DNA from: QHXM01 sp963697975
GTDB lineage: Bacteria > Acidobacteriota > Blastocatellia > Pyrinomonadales > Pyrinomonadaceae
Assembly (NCBI GenBank): GCA_963697975.1
Contig: OY969111.1
Coordinates: 1,240,001 to 1,304,000, forward strand
Length of the DNA stretch: 64,000 nt
Direction of reading: 5' to 3'
Both the position numbers and the translations under genes were made by a program. Positions within the stretch are counted from its first letter, which is position 1. Every line of letters begins with the position of its first letter. Shown in pieces: positions 25,548 through 34,272 of the stretch. Under the pieces are notes generated by a model. The model was not told where the DNA came from. It saw only the letters and a program-made list of their open reading frames with translations, and ran no database searches.

Positions 25548-26486
25548 TTATCCAAAGATTTTGCTCCAGAAGGATGCGCCGCTGGAAATCTCTTCGAGGG
25601 CGTCGGCCAGTTCGCGATCCTCTTCGGTCTCCAAGGCAACATCGGCCATCGAGATGATGCCGAGCAGGTTGTTATTATCGTCCACGACCGGGATACGGCG
25701 CACCTGTTTGTCGCCCATCTTCCGAATCGTGTCAATTACGCGGTCATTCGCTCTGGCGGTGTGAATGTCTGTAGTCATCACTTCTTCGGCGCGCGTCGAG
25801 CGCACATCTTTGCCCTCACTGACCGCGCGAATCACTATGTCGCGGTCGGTGATGAGACCGACGAGTTTGCCGTTGCCACGCGTTCTCGCTTCACTACGCC
25901 CGTTGCCGCCATCGGTTTCGGTCGTCTGACTATCCGCCGGGCGCTCGACTACAGGAATGACACCCGTATCTTCGTCGCGCATCATCGCGGCCACATCCTG
26001 CAAGCTCGTGTCGCGCGTTGCGACCGTCACGTCACGCGTCATGATGTCGCGGCAGCGCACATGCGAACGCGTTGGCCCGCGCCCACGCTCCTCAGACCTG
26101 CCCCGGACATAATCGCGCGCTTCCTCAAACCATGAGCGCCCATCATCGTCGCGGCGATCATCCTCACGATGGCGTCGTCCCTCTCTTGCATCAGGGTAGC
26201 CGCCAGAGCGTCGCTCGTCGTAACGGTTATCCGGACGCTCATTGTAGCCGCCGCGCCCGTAATCGTCGCGTCCGTAGTAGCGTCCGCCACCGCCTCCGGC
26301 AGGTCCGCTTCGCCGCGCGCCGTAGTAATCATCCGTGCCGAAATCTCTGTTGAGCGGGCCGCTTTCGCGCCCGTAACTGCCGCGCTCCGATCTATAGCCG
26401 GAGCGGTCATCGCCGCCGCTTCTTTCGCGCGAGCCGCCGCCGTAAGACTCTCTCTCGTCGTCTCTATCGTAGCGATTCCTTGACAT
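25548..26486 (-). CDS. CBS-domain protein with long Arg/Gly/Asp/Tyr-rich disordered N-terminus
   Basis: 312 residues in two parts. Residues 1-140 are low-complexity, dominated by Arg, Gly, Asp, Ser and Tyr, with RGG- and YGR-like units such as GRYYGRDDYGRGGYNERP, and a SWFEEARDYVRG motif at the end. Residues 145-295 are a tandem CBS (Bateman) module: RDIMTRDVTVATRDTSLQDV, GLITDRDIVIRAV, AEEVMTTDIHTARANDRV and RRIPVVDDNNNLLGIISMAD. CBS pairs bind adenine nucleotides or S-adenosyl compounds. A 25-residue polar insert (DSQTTETDGGNGRSEARTRG) splits the first CBS motif. GGAGG lies about 10 nt before the ATG. The disordered tail suggests RNA binding or condensation, which is inference. Confidence 0.88.
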   Translation of the reverse strand: MSRNRYDRDDERESYGGGSRERSGGDDRSGYRSERGSYGRESGPLNRDFGTDDYYGARRSGPAGGGGGRYYGRDDYGRGGYNERPDNRYDERRSGGYPDAREGRRHREDDRRDDDGRSWFEEARDYVRGRSEERGRGPTRSHVRCRDIMTRDVTVATRDTSLQDVAAMMRDEDTGVIPVVERPADSQTTETDGGNGRSEARTRGNGKLVGLITDRDIVIRAVSEGKDVRSTRAEEVMTTDIHTARANDRVIDTIRKMGDKQVRRIPVVDDNNNLLGIISMADVALETEEDRELADALEEISSGASFWSKIFG

Positions 26487-26676
26487 GATCTACCGCCCTC
26501 CCGGTTTGCTGATGAATCAAAACCCGCCCTCGCCCGAACACACAGACGAAAGCAGGCAAAGGGTGAGCGTGGCCTCTATAAATAGAATGGGAGCGGCCAC
26601 GCGCCCAACTATAATAATTGCAAAGGGGAACTTGAGCGGATTATACAGAGTTCGGCAGGCAAGGCAAAAGTAAAAG

Positions 26677-26765
26677 CTCGTGAATCGAGAATCGTGAATC
26701 GTGAATCGTCAATAGAAGAACGTTTTCTCTATTTACGATTCACGATTCACGATTCTCGATTTACG
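26677..26765. repeat. heptamer hairpin, ATCGTGA family
   Basis: Left arm CTCGTGAATCGAGAATCGTG and continuing to 26715. Right arm TTTACGATTCACGATTCACG and on to 26765. Loop roughly AGAAGAACGTTTTCTC. A shorter relative is at 46644-46707. It lies in the 290-bp gap between the SIMPL stop codon and the CBS gene start, where I see no gene. Confidence 0.9.
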
Positions 26766-26777
26766 GCTTCCTTACTT

Positions 26778-27749
26778 CTACTCGATTTCGGCGATCAACT
26801 GAACCTGTGACCTGATGTCGAGTGAGCCGACCTCGATGGGAGTTGATTGAGCGACGCGCGCAGACACCTCTCCCGCGTATGTTTCGTAAACAGGACGGGG
26901 CGTGGTGCCGCCTTCCTGCACTTCGACGATGCGTGTGACGCGGCCTCCGAGCGCCTGCGCGAGGACCTGCGCTTTTGCGATGGCCTCACGCGTGGCTTCC
27001 GCGAGAGCTTCGCTGCGCGCTGGACGATCCTTGCGCAGGGTGAACGAAATGCCGTCCACGTTATTTGCGCCCGCCTGCGACGCGGCATCAATGACAGCGC
27101 CGACTCGTCCCAGATCGCTCATCGTCACAGTCACAGTGTTGCGCGTTTCGTAACCCGTAATTGTCGGCGGCTGGCCTTCCTTGTAAATCCGCTGCGGCGT
27201 CAAATTGTAGCCGCTCGTCTTAACTTCAGCGCCCGCGCCCGCCGCAGCTTTGACCGCGCGAATGACCGCATCGCTTTTGACTGCATTCTCGGCTTGCGCG
27301 TCGAGCGCGTTCTTGTTCTGCGTGACAACGGAGATGAGTAGAATGGCGGTGTCGGGCTGGGCCTGCACAACCCAATCGCCTGAAACGACGACGCGAGTGG
27401 GGCGTTTGCCGATCTGAGCCTCATTGCCCTGACTTCCGATGGAGCGCAACGTGCGCGCCTCAAACGGAATTCCCTCCTGATAAATCGTCATCACATCAGG
27501 CTTGGTCTCACCCATCGCTTCGACTTCCGTGCCCGCGCGAAACCAGCTTTCATTCTGGAAGCGTTGCGCGTTGAGCAGTAGGTATTTACTTTTTGCCGTG
27601 TCACGCGTGTCCACTAGAATCAACCAGCCGCCCGGTTCCACCGTGCGCCCCAGATGCCCGCGCACGGTAATCTCTGCGGCTGATGCCTGAATCGTAAAAA
27701 TTGCGAGGAGCGCCAGCACGCTCATAATTATTGAAAGTCGTTTCATCAT
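26778..27749 (-). CDS. exported SIMPL (DUF541) domain protein
   Basis: Starts at the ATG at 27749 with AAGGGAG upstream; a longer frame to 27824 has no ribosome-binding site. A signal peptide (MMKRLSIIMSVLALLAIFTI then QASAAE) is followed by an OB-like segment (25-105) with ITVRGHLGRTVEPGGWLILVDT, then a SIMPL domain (about 118-320): TRVVVSGDWVVQAQPDTAIL, GYNLTPQRIY, GYETRNTVTVTMSDLGRVG and VDGISFTL. SIMPL proteins are periplasmic or outer-membrane-associated and are linked to oxidative-stress and signalling phenotypes, but the biochemical role is unknown. The N-terminal extra domain is unusual for the family. Confidence 0.88.
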   Translation of the reverse strand: MMKRLSIIMSVLALLAIFTIQASAAEITVRGHLGRTVEPGGWLILVDTRDTAKSKYLLLNAQRFQNESWFRAGTEVEAMGETKPDVMTIYQEGIPFEARTLRSIGSQGNEAQIGKRPTRVVVSGDWVVQAQPDTAILLISVVTQNKNALDAQAENAVKSDAVIRAVKAAAGAGAEVKTSGYNLTPQRIYKEGQPPTITGYETRNTVTVTMSDLGRVGAVIDAASQAGANNVDGISFTLRKDRPARSEALAEATREAIAKAQVLAQALGGRVTRIVEVQEGGTTPRPVYETYAGEVSARVAQSTPIEVGSLDIRSQVQLIAEIE

Positions 27750-27882
27750 TTCTTTGTTCTCCCTTATGTTAAGTGTTGATGCGCCGTAGCGCCGGGAGAG
27801 ATGCGCGGGTTTTTCGTTTCCCACGCGAAATAAAAGAACGCGCCCGTGCCCCCATTCTTGCGCTCACAAGGTTGTCTCTCCT

Positions 27883-28272
27883 ATGCAGCAAGACCGCTCA
27901 TTTGCTACGATTCTCTTCGTGCAATCGTTTAATCCAAAGTTCGGGAATTTCAGAAAGCCGAAGCGTGAAGGGCAAATTGCCATCGTCGGTCGAGTAGAAG
28001 ATGTGCCGCCCGGTCGCGGCGCAACCGTCCAACTTAAGAACGGCACGGAGTTGGCGCTCTACAACATAGACGGAGCGTTTTATGCCATCGAGAACTTTTG
28101 CCCCCACAAGGGAGCGCCGCTCGCCGACGGCCACCTCTGCGGCCATACCGTCGAGTGCGACTGGCACGGCTGGCGCTTCGATGTTCGCACTGGCGAGTGC
28201 GTCACCAACAGAGGCGCGGTTGAAACTTACGAAGTGATTATCGAAGACGGGTGGATAAAAATAAGAATCTAA
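27883..28272 (+). CDS. Rieske [2Fe-2S] ferredoxin
   Basis: A soluble 129-residue Rieske protein carrying electrons, of the type associated with NirD or dioxygenase systems. Cluster ligands: CPHKGAPLADG (Cys73, His75) and CDWHGWRFD (Cys92, His95), 17 residues apart as usual. Residues before about 28 are not part of the fold, so the true start may be the GTG at 27919. No oxygenase or reductase gene is adjacent. It is divergent from the SIMPL gene and convergent with a 4Fe-4S ferredoxin, from which it is separated by a heptamer hairpin. Partner unknown. Confidence 0.88.
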   Translation: MQQDRSFATILFVQSFNPKFGNFRKPKREGQIAIVGRVEDVPPGRGATVQLKNGTELALYNIDGAFYAIENFCPHKGAPLADGHLCGHTVECDWHGWRFDVRTGECVTNRGAVETYEVIIEDGWIKIRI

Positions 28273-28275
28273 TAC

Positions 28276-28349
28276 AAGTCCAAAGGCTAAAGTCCAATGT
28301 CCAAAGTCAAAACAGTGTTCGTGACTTTGGACATTGGACTTTAGACTTT
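28276..28349. repeat. heptamer hairpin, AGTCCAA family
   Basis: Left arm AAGTCCAAAGGCTAAAGTCC and on to 28308; right arm GACTTTGGACATTGGACTTT and on to 28349; loop of 14 nt. It fills the whole space between the convergent Rieske and ferredoxin stop codons, where it could act as a terminator for both. A closely similar element is at 54628-54712. Confidence 0.92.
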
Positions 28350-28355
28350 ATGTTT

Positions 28356-28586
28356 TCACCCGTCGTTGCCGATAGCTTCGACGGGGCACGCGGCGAGGGC
28401 TTCATCGCAGAGCGCCCGCTCATCTTCCGTTTCGGGTTGCTTGTAAACGAAAGAATAACCGTTCTCGTCCGAGCGCGTGAAATTGTCCGGCGCGGTATCA
28501 CGGCACACGTCGCAGTCTATACACTGCATGTCAACGTAATACACGCCGAGCACATTTTCCCCGACGCGATCATTCGGATCAGCCAC
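28356..28586 (-). CDS. 4Fe-4S ferredoxin
   Basis: A 76-residue single-cluster ferredoxin. Ligands: Cys22, Cys25 and Cys28 in MQCIDCDVCRDTAP, and Cys67 in ACPVEAIG. The start is GTG at 28586 with a perfect AGGAGG 6 nt upstream, which decides the start. It transfers electrons in the cytoplasm; such ferredoxins often serve Fe-S or radical enzymes. It lies downstream of the nadA region on the same strand, and quinolinate synthase is itself an Fe-S enzyme, but a functional link is only suggested. Confidence 0.92.
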   Translation of the reverse strand: MADPNDRVGENVLGVYYVDMQCIDCDVCRDTAPDNFTRSDENGYSFVYKQPETEDERALCDEALAACPVEAIGNDG

Positions 28587-28603
28587 TAATGCCTCCTAAA
28601 TAT

Positions 28604-28678
28604 GTGAGAGGTAATGGGTGATGGGTGATAAGTGAAAACCTGTTCTTACTTATCACCCATCACCTATCATCTATCACC
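28604..28678. repeat. heptamer hairpin, GTGATAG family
   Basis: Left arm 28604-28635 (GTGAGAGGTAATGGGTGATG continuing) and right arm 28649-28678 (CTTATCACCCATCACCTATC continuing), with a short loop AAAACCTGTTCTTA. It lies between the nadA stop codon and the ribosome-binding site of the ferredoxin gene. Confidence 0.9.
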
Positions 28679-28683
28679 GCTTT

Positions 28684-29795
28684 TTACTTTATCGCCAGCA
28701 TCCGGTCAAGCGCCACACGCGCCCAGCGTGCGGTCTCTTCCGGCACGCTGATTTGATTGACGACCTCACCTGCGACGAGCGATTCGAGCGCCCACGCCAG
28801 ATTCTGCGGCGCGATGCGGTACATCGTCGCGCACATGCAGAGGTCTGGCGAGAGCAATTGAATCTGCTTGTCAGGAAAACGCTGAATGAGGCGATTGACC
28901 AGATTGACCTCGGTGCCGATAGCCCACTTCGACCCTTTGGGCGCGGCTTCCAGAGTCTTGATGATAAATTCCGTCGAGCCGTTGAGGTCTGCTGCCTGCA
29001 CGACCTCATAAATGCACTCAGGATGCACGAGCACGTTGATGCCGGGCGTCTGCTGACGCGCCTGCTCGACGTGCCAAGCCTTGAAGCGTCCATGCACCGA
29101 GCAGTGGCCCTTCCAGAGAATCAGTCGCGCACGTCGCAACTCGTCTTCGGTGTTGCCGCCTAGTTCTTTGAACGGGTCCCAGACGACCATCTCGTCGAGC
29201 GCGATGCCGAACTTGGCGCCGGTGTTGCGCCCCAGATGCTGGTCCGGGAAGAAGAAAGCTTATCGGCTTCCTTCAAGCTCTTATCAAAGAGCGGGACGGC
29301 GTTCGATGAAGTGCAGACGACGCCATTGTGGCGTCCGCAGAAAGCCTTGAGCGCGGCGGTCGAGTTCATATAGGTGATCGGCATCACGCGAAACTCTTCA
29401 AGAATGCCGATTGCTCCAAGCTGCTCCCAGGCATCTTCGACCTGTTCAGCGGAAGCCATGTCAGCCATCGAGCAGCCTGCGCCGAGGTCTGGAAGAATCA
29501 CCTTTTGATCGCCGGGCTTGAGAATGTCAGCGGACTCGGCCATGAAATGCACGCCGCAAAAGACTATAAACTCGGCTTCCGGGCGCGAAGCAGCAAGCTG
29601 CGCCAGCTTGAACGAATCGCCCGTAAAGTCCGCATGGCTGATAACGTCGTCTCTTTGATAGTGGTGACCCAGGATCACCAGCCGCGAGCCGAACTCACGC
29701 CGCGCCGCTTCGATGCGTTCGTTCAACTCAGCATCCGACATTCCGAAATAATCTTCGAGCGCCGGAGCCTTCTTCATTTCGAGAATAGCCGTCAT
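28684..29795 (-). pseudogene. nadA: quinolinate synthase NadA interrupted by a single frameshift
   Basis: NadA condenses iminoaspartate with dihydroxyacetone phosphate to quinolinate in NAD synthesis and needs a [4Fe-4S] cluster. The reading starts at 29795 (AGGGGG upstream; an ORF extension to 29933 has no support) and gives VILGHHYQRDDVISHADFTG, then Cys80 in FCGVHFMAESADILKP and CTSSNAVPLFDKSL. At about 29259 the frame breaks: the sequence GATAAGCTTTC lacks one base relative to the expected Lys-Ala-Phe-Phe-Phe-Pro reading. The second frame (28684-29190 and upstream) continues with DEMVVWDPFKELGG, VLVHPECIYEVV and LCMCATMYRIAP, holding the other two ligand cysteines. Otherwise it is intact, so a very recent mutation or an assembly error is likely. 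Confidence 0.85.
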
Positions 29796-30349
29796 CTTTG
29801 TCCCCCTTATGCGCCGACAGTACCCACAGGCGCGACCCGCGCTACATGGCTCTTCAACCCCAAACCGGCAACTATACCGGCTTCTGGAAACGACGCGCAA
29901 GCGCGCATCAGTTTCCTGCCTCTCTGCAAACAAAAATCGAGCAGGCGCGCCGAAAAATCTATCTCACGCCTGCACGTATTTAGATGCAAAAAAAGTGGCA
30001 ACAGATGGGTCGTGCCGCGCGATGTGGACGCAGCGCGAAAAATAATTTGGTAAAAAGGGACAATCCAGTATATAAAACACCCCACAAGTAAAACCACCAT
30101 GACAAGCAGAACCGTAAGGTAAAGAAATCCCGACCAATGGTTCGACCGGCTGGCATCTTCGGGCAAATGCGCTTCGGAACGTCTTAAAGATTATTCAAGC
30201 GGGTAGTCCTTATCCCGGCGAGCAGAAGATCAGGCTCTCTGTGAAGCCAACTTTAATCTGAGCATAGCCGCTCCACGCGACGCTCTTCTTTGGGGAGAAG
30301 GTGTCCGCCGTGAGTCTCTCAAACCCCGTTAGAACTGAGGAGAAGATTG
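29796..30349. other. intergenic region without a confident gene
   Basis: About 550 bp between nadA (leftward) and the beta-helix gene (rightward). A minus-strand frame (29807-30166, TTG start) would encode an N-terminal transmembrane segment (FLYLTVLLVMVVLLVGCFIYW) but then degenerates and has no ribosome-binding site. It could be a small membrane protein or chance. The right end has the GAGGAG site of the next gene. No strong hairpin seen. Confidence 0.4.
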
Positions 30350-31306
30350 ATGAAAAAACTACACCGCACGTCGGCGGGTCGCATCGCCCGACTCGGAATT
30401 TTCGGCCTTTTGGCCGCTACGCTGCTCGTCGCCACCACCTTCCTGAGCAGCACAAAGGTCGAGGCCAACCACCCCGTTTTAGTTGAAGGCAACTGCGACA
30501 GCCCCGTACCCGGAACGACACTCGTCGCCCCCGGCACATGCGGCGACTTTGACGGCGACGGGCGCATCGGCACGGCGGAAGACACGGACGGAGCCGACCG
30601 CATCTTCGGAACACTGAGAGCCGCACTTGGGCCGGGCACGGGTGCTGCGGCTGGGACGGGTGCAAACCACAACGGCAGTATATTGATAGTCAAATCCGGG
30701 CGCTTTGCGGAGGTTCTGATTATCGGGAACGCGGGCTTCATCCCCGGCGAAGGCACCGCCAACCCCGGCAACCTGACCATCGAGGCCGCGCCCGGAGTCG
30801 AGGCTGATATAGATGCCGTCTTGCAGGGCGACCCTGCGGGAGGCAACACTTCACGCCAGGCGGGCGCAGGCATCGTGATTCTCTATTCAGCCAACGACAA
30901 AGTGGTGACATTGCGTAACCTGACGATCCGCAACTGGCTCGAAGGAGTCGGCGCTGCCCTAAACTCACGAGTGGTTATTGACAACTGCCGCTTTGAAGGC
31001 AATCTGAATAACGCCGTGCGTGTTCAGGACTCCGTGCTGCTCACGATCTCTAATTCTCAAATCACCGGGACCGGACGACGCGTTCCGGTCACCACCGCTC
31101 CCGCTCCCGGCAGCGGTGTGATGGTTCAAAACGCTGCGCAGGCGAGAATCTTCGACACGGTCATCTCCAACAGTGTAGGCGCAGGGATTACAAACTCGAC
31201 CGGAATCGCTGGCAACGTCGTGCTCTTCAAGGTTGGAAACTACTTCAACAGCCCGAACGTCAGTGGAACCGTGACAATCGCGCCAGACCCTAACTCATCT
31301 AATTAG
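30350..31306 (+). CDS. secreted right-handed beta-helix protein
   Basis: 318 residues from the ATG at 30350, which has GAGGAG 7 nt upstream. The signal peptide has a basic start and then ARLGIFGLLAATLLVATTF, ending near VEA. Residues about 45-75 contain an EF-hand-like acidic loop, DFDGDGRIGTAEDTDGADR. The rest is a right-handed parallel beta-helix with coils such as VVTLRNLTIRNW, RVVIDNCRFEGN and LLTISNSQITG. Such folds occur in pectate-lyase-like and surface proteins; no catalytic residues are recognisable. It ends at a strong palindromic stem. It may be a smaller companion of the giant protein, which carries the same fold. Confidence 0.82.
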   Translation: MKKLHRTSAGRIARLGIFGLLAATLLVATTFLSSTKVEANHPVLVEGNCDSPVPGTTLVAPGTCGDFDGDGRIGTAEDTDGADRIFGTLRAALGPGTGAAAGTGANHNGSILIVKSGRFAEVLIIGNAGFIPGEGTANPGNLTIEAAPGVEADIDAVLQGDPAGGNTSRQAGAGIVILYSANDKVVTLRNLTIRNWLEGVGAALNSRVVIDNCRFEGNLNNAVRVQDSVLLTISNSQITGTGRRVPVTTAPAPGSGVMVQNAAQARIFDTVISNSVGAGITNSTGIAGNVVLFKVGNYFNSPNVSGTVTIAPDPNSSN

Positions 31307-31328
31307 AGCAGATTTCAATTGGATGTAC

Positions 31329-31347
31329 GGCAGGCTGTCAGCCTGCC
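31329..31347. repeat. short GGCAGGCT hairpin
   Basis: GGCAGGCT, GTC, AGCCTGCC: an 8-bp perfect stem with a 3-nt loop, 22 bp after the beta-helix gene. REP-like in size. Confidence 0.55.
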
Positions 31348-31377
31348 AGGCGCGAGGAGAGCGAAAGAGTAGTAACG

Positions 31378-31420
31378 CTAAAGGGGCAGTGATGAGTAAA
31401 TTTCATCACTGCCCCTTTAG
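31378..31420. terminator. 18-bp perfect stem between convergent genes
   Basis: CTAAAGGGGCAGTGATGA and its exact complement TCATCACTGCCCCTTTAG around a 7-nt loop, between the beta-helix gene and the convergent fumarase. Position suggests a bidirectional terminator, although the flanking T-runs are short; it could also be a palindromic element of the REP type. Confidence 0.6.
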
Positions 31421-31462
31421 TTCCAGTTCTATCCTTCTCGTGCGAAACCGTGACGCAGCCTC

Positions 31463-32896
31463 TCAGGGGTGCGTCATCTCTTCCGGCTTCACATACTCAT
31501 CAAACTGCTCGCCCGTCAATAACCCTAACGCAATCGCAGATTCGCGCAAAGAGATGCCTTGCTTGTGCGCGTTCTTGGCGATCTTCGCCGCGTTGTCGTA
31601 GCCGAGGTGCGGGTTGAGCGCCGTCACCAGCATGAGAGAGTTTCTGAGGTGCTCGTCAATCTTTTCGCGGTTGAGTTCGATTCCGGCAATGCAGTAGTCA
31701 ACGAATCCATGACAGGCATCTTTGAGCAGGCGAATCGAATGGAGCAGGTTGTGAATCATCACCGGATTGAAGACATTCAACTCAAAGTTGCCCTGCGAGC
31801 CTGCAAAGCCTATGGCCGCGTCGTTGCCCATCACCTGCACGGCGACCATCGTCATCGCTTCACTTTGCGTCGGGTTGACCTTGCCCGGCATGATCGAAGA
31901 GCCGGGTTCATTCTCCGGCAGCACAAGTTCGCAGAACCCCGCGCGCGGCCCTGAAGCCAGCCAGCGGATGTCGTTCGCAATTTTCATCAGCGACCCGGCC
32001 AGAGTCTTCAAAGCGCCGCTGGCAAAGACCATCTCGTCGTGAGCCGACAGCGCAGCAAACTTGTTCGGATGAGATTTGAAAGGCAGCCCCGTTAACCCTG
32101 CAATCTTCTGCGCCGCACGCTCGCCGAATTCCGGGTGCGAGTTTAGTCCTGTGCCGACAGCCGTGCCGCCGATGGCTAAGTCGTAAAGTCCCGGCAACAC
32201 CATTTTCAATCGCTCGATGTCGCGCTCAATCAAACTCGCCCATCCCCCCATCTCCTGCCCGACCGTGAGCGGCGTCGCGTCCTGCAAATGTGTGCGGCCA
32301 ATCTTCACCACGTCCCGGTACTCTTTCGCCTTCGCGTCAATCGCATCATGCACGCGCAGGACTTCAGGGATAAGCTTGTTCATCTCCTCTGCGGCGGCGA
32401 TGTGCATGGCCGTCGGGAAGGTGTCGTTTGAAGACTGCGACATGTTGACGTGATCGTTCGGATGAATCGGCTCTTTGCTGCCCATCACGCCGCCCGCGAT
32501 TTCGATAGCGCGATTGGAGATGACCTCGTTGGCATTCATGTTGGTCTGCGTCCCGCTCCCCGTCTGCCAAACGCGCAGCGGGAAATGCTCGTCCAACTTT
32601 CCTTCAATCACCTCATCCGCCGCCTGCGCGATCAACTTCGCCTTGTCGGGCGGCAGTTTTCCCAAATCTTCGTTGACGAGCGCGGCGGCTTTCTTCAATG
32701 TTCCCAGCGCGCGAATCATCTCACGCGGCATCGTGTCATCACCGATATTGAAATGAATCAGGGAGCGCTGCGTCTGCGCCCCGTAATACTTATCCGCCGC
32801 GACTTCGATCTCGCCCATCGAGTCTGTTTCAACACGCATCTCAGGCTTCAGTTCTTCTTTCTGTTCGGTCGCTTCCTGTGGCATCGAAGGATTCAT
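31463..32896 (-). CDS. fumC: class II fumarate hydratase
   Basis: Iron-independent fumarase interconverting fumarate and malate in the TCA cycle; cytoplasmic tetramer. The conserved order is present: RVETDSMGEIEVAADKYYGA near the start, WQTGSGTQTNMNANEVI, the HPNDHVNMSQSSNDTFPTAM substrate region and the signature loop GSSIMPGKVNPTQSEA with the catalytic Ser. The C-terminal segment ends in LVTALNPHLGYDNAAKIAK and LTGEQFDEYV, as in FumC. The start is uncertain: ATGs at 32935, 32896 and 32884 are all possible and the first 30 residues are a charged, non-conserved extension. None has an ideal ribosome-binding site. Confidence 0.96.
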   Translation of the reverse strand: MNPSMPQEATEQKEELKPEMRVETDSMGEIEVAADKYYGAQTQRSLIHFNIGDDTMPREMIRALGTLKKAAALVNEDLGKLPPDKAKLIAQAADEVIEGKLDEHFPLRVWQTGSGTQTNMNANEVISNRAIEIAGGVMGSKEPIHPNDHVNMSQSSNDTFPTAMHIAAAEEMNKLIPEVLRVHDAIDAKAKEYRDVVKIGRTHLQDATPLTVGQEMGGWASLIERDIERLKMVLPGLYDLAIGGTAVGTGLNSHPEFGERAAQKIAGLTGLPFKSHPNKFAALSAHDEMVFASGALKTLAGSLMKIANDIRWLASGPRAGFCELVLPENEPGSSIMPGKVNPTQSEAMTMVAVQVMGNDAAIGFAGSQGNFELNVFNPVMIHNLLHSIRLLKDACHGFVDYCIAGIELNREKIDEHLRNSLMLVTALNPHLGYDNAAKIAKNAHKQGISLRESAIALGLLTGEQFDEYVKPEEMTHP

Positions 32897-32935
32897 CCTC
32901 ACTACTTTGTTATGTATTTCGGGATGATTGTACAT

Positions 32936-33376
32936 TAGGACAGAGCGTGTATCGAACTCTCCCTGACCCTTTCAGGGTCAAAACTAAAAGCGAGGCCGCC
33001 ATGCCTGGGATGCATGGCGGCCTGCCGTCGCACAGCCTGCTTCTTCCACAGAGCAAGCGTGCGAGACCGAGAGCGCGCCCACCCTCACCGCGCTCCCTCT
33101 CAAACTCTTTCGTCTATGGCTGTCGTGAGGCCATAAAGATGATGAAATGTGTGCGCGCCCTCTGCTAAGATGTGGCGCGTTCCAGTCTTTGAAAACTAAG
33201 ACAACGGCTACATGCGACGACTCAACCCTCAACCTCCGACTGAGAGATGAGCATCGCCGTTGAGTATGAGAGGTTCTCACTCACGGCGAACAAGTTACGC
33301 AGCAGCATTATACTTACAACTGTAAACCGTTGAAGTTAGTTGCGGTGGTCAGTCTGCCATCGGGAGGTATCTCCTG
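32936..33376. other. intergenic region with palindromes, no gene
   Basis: About 440 bp between fumC and the XRE gene. It holds TGACCC-TTTCA-GGGTCA (32964-32980) and a 10-bp stem GCCGCCATGC / GCATGGCGGC (32995-33021). Frames here on both strands show no domain or ribosome-binding site. The last bases (GGGAGG) form the ribosome-binding site of the XRE gene. Confidence 0.5.
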
Positions 33377-33691
33377 ATGGGCAGCATACGTCCGAGACCG
33401 GAACGCCTCGCTGGAAAGCTCAGACAGATTCGGCTTGCTCTTGGTTTAACTCAGAGTGAAATGCTCAAGCGTTTGGGAGTTGAAGACCAGATTGATTCTG
33501 CAAGAATCTCAGGATATGAGCTAGGACTACGCGAACCGCCGCTTATGATTCTCCTGCAATACGCCCGCGTCGCAGGAGTGTATGTTGAGGACTTGATTGA
33601 TGACGAACTAGACCTACCCGCAAAGCTGCCCGGCACTGCCCATCACAAAGGAATCAAGCACCAGCCCACATCTCGCACCAAAAAGCGTTGA
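33377..33691 (+). CDS. XRE-family helix-turn-helix regulator
   Basis: A 104-residue DNA-binding protein with an HTH at about 12-66: LAGKLRQIRLALGLTQSEM, then ISGYELGLREPPLMILLQYA and AGVYVEDLIDDE. The last 25 residues are basic and unstructured. GGGAGG lies 9 nt before the ATG. It stands alone, with no toxin, phage or modification gene next to it, although it is at the left edge of the accessory patch that includes the TIR-STAND protein. It may be a regulator of that patch, which is inference. Confidence 0.85.
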   Translation: MGSIRPRPERLAGKLRQIRLALGLTQSEMLKRLGVEDQIDSARISGYELGLREPPLMILLQYARVAGVYVEDLIDDELDLPAKLPGTAHHKGIKHQPTSRTKKR

Positions 33692-33778
33692 CCCATTTGA
33701 AAGCGGAGGCAGCCTCTGCAAACTAGCCACCTCCGCCCACCATCACTAATCGCCAACGCATCCTTGCCTGATAGCGCC

Positions 33779-34171
33779 CTACGTTTTCGCCGCCGTACCT
33801 TCCACCGGCGCGGCTTCCTTCTTAGCGCGAGCTTTCGGGCGACTGTATTCCGACTTTTTCTTCAACCCGACCGCCTGCACCTCATTCGAGCTTTTGCCGA
33901 ACTGCGCGATAATCTGATCCTTCACGCCCAGCATCAAATCATGAAACTCCCACTCCTTCGCCACCGCATCATCACGCGCCGCCGCAGCCGCTGCCGCCGC
34001 CTGCGCCTCCGCCCGCTGTGCCGAAGCTAAACTGGCCTGCGCCCCCGTAATTGCCGTCATCGCATAAGCCGGATTCGCCGGGGCATAACCTGTCACCGCC
34101 TGCAACGCTGCAAAAGCATCCCTGTCAGCCTGAATTTGAGCCGGGGTTAATCTTCTAGTCTGATTTGGCAT
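33779..34171 (-). CDS. Ala-rich coiled-coil hypothetical protein
   Basis: I do not recognise a named family. The 130-residue protein starts MPNQTRRLTPAQIQADRDAF and has a central helix with a run of about ten alanines, AQAAAAAAAARDDAVAKEW, predicted as a coiled coil. It ends in a basic KKKSEYSRPKARAKK tail. There is no signal peptide or membrane segment. AAGGAG precedes the ATG at 34171 at good spacing, so it is a real gene. Its helical core and basic tail would suit a nucleic-acid- or surface-associated protein, but this is speculation. It is beside the 21-bp repeat array. Confidence 0.65.
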   Translation of the reverse strand: MPNQTRRLTPAQIQADRDAFAALQAVTGYAPANPAYAMTAITGAQASLASAQRAEAQAAAAAAAARDDAVAKEWEFHDLMLGVKDQIIAQFGKSSNEVQAVGLKKKSEYSRPKARAKKEAAPVEGTAAKT

Positions 34172-34272
34172 GGTGAGAACTCCTTAGTGAGATAAAGGTT
34201 GAGGTCTTGAGGAGACACCCCAATCTTACGGAACTCCCAATTCTCACGCAACAACAAAATTCCGCCCACTCA

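Noticed and set aside
28684..29933. Two separate nadA-related genes
   Set aside because: The halves overlap exactly at the point where a single missing base restores one continuous NadA sequence.
29807..30166. Small membrane protein gene
   Set aside because: A TTG start without a ribosome-binding site and a C-terminal part lacking protein-like composition; kept only as a possibility in the gap description.
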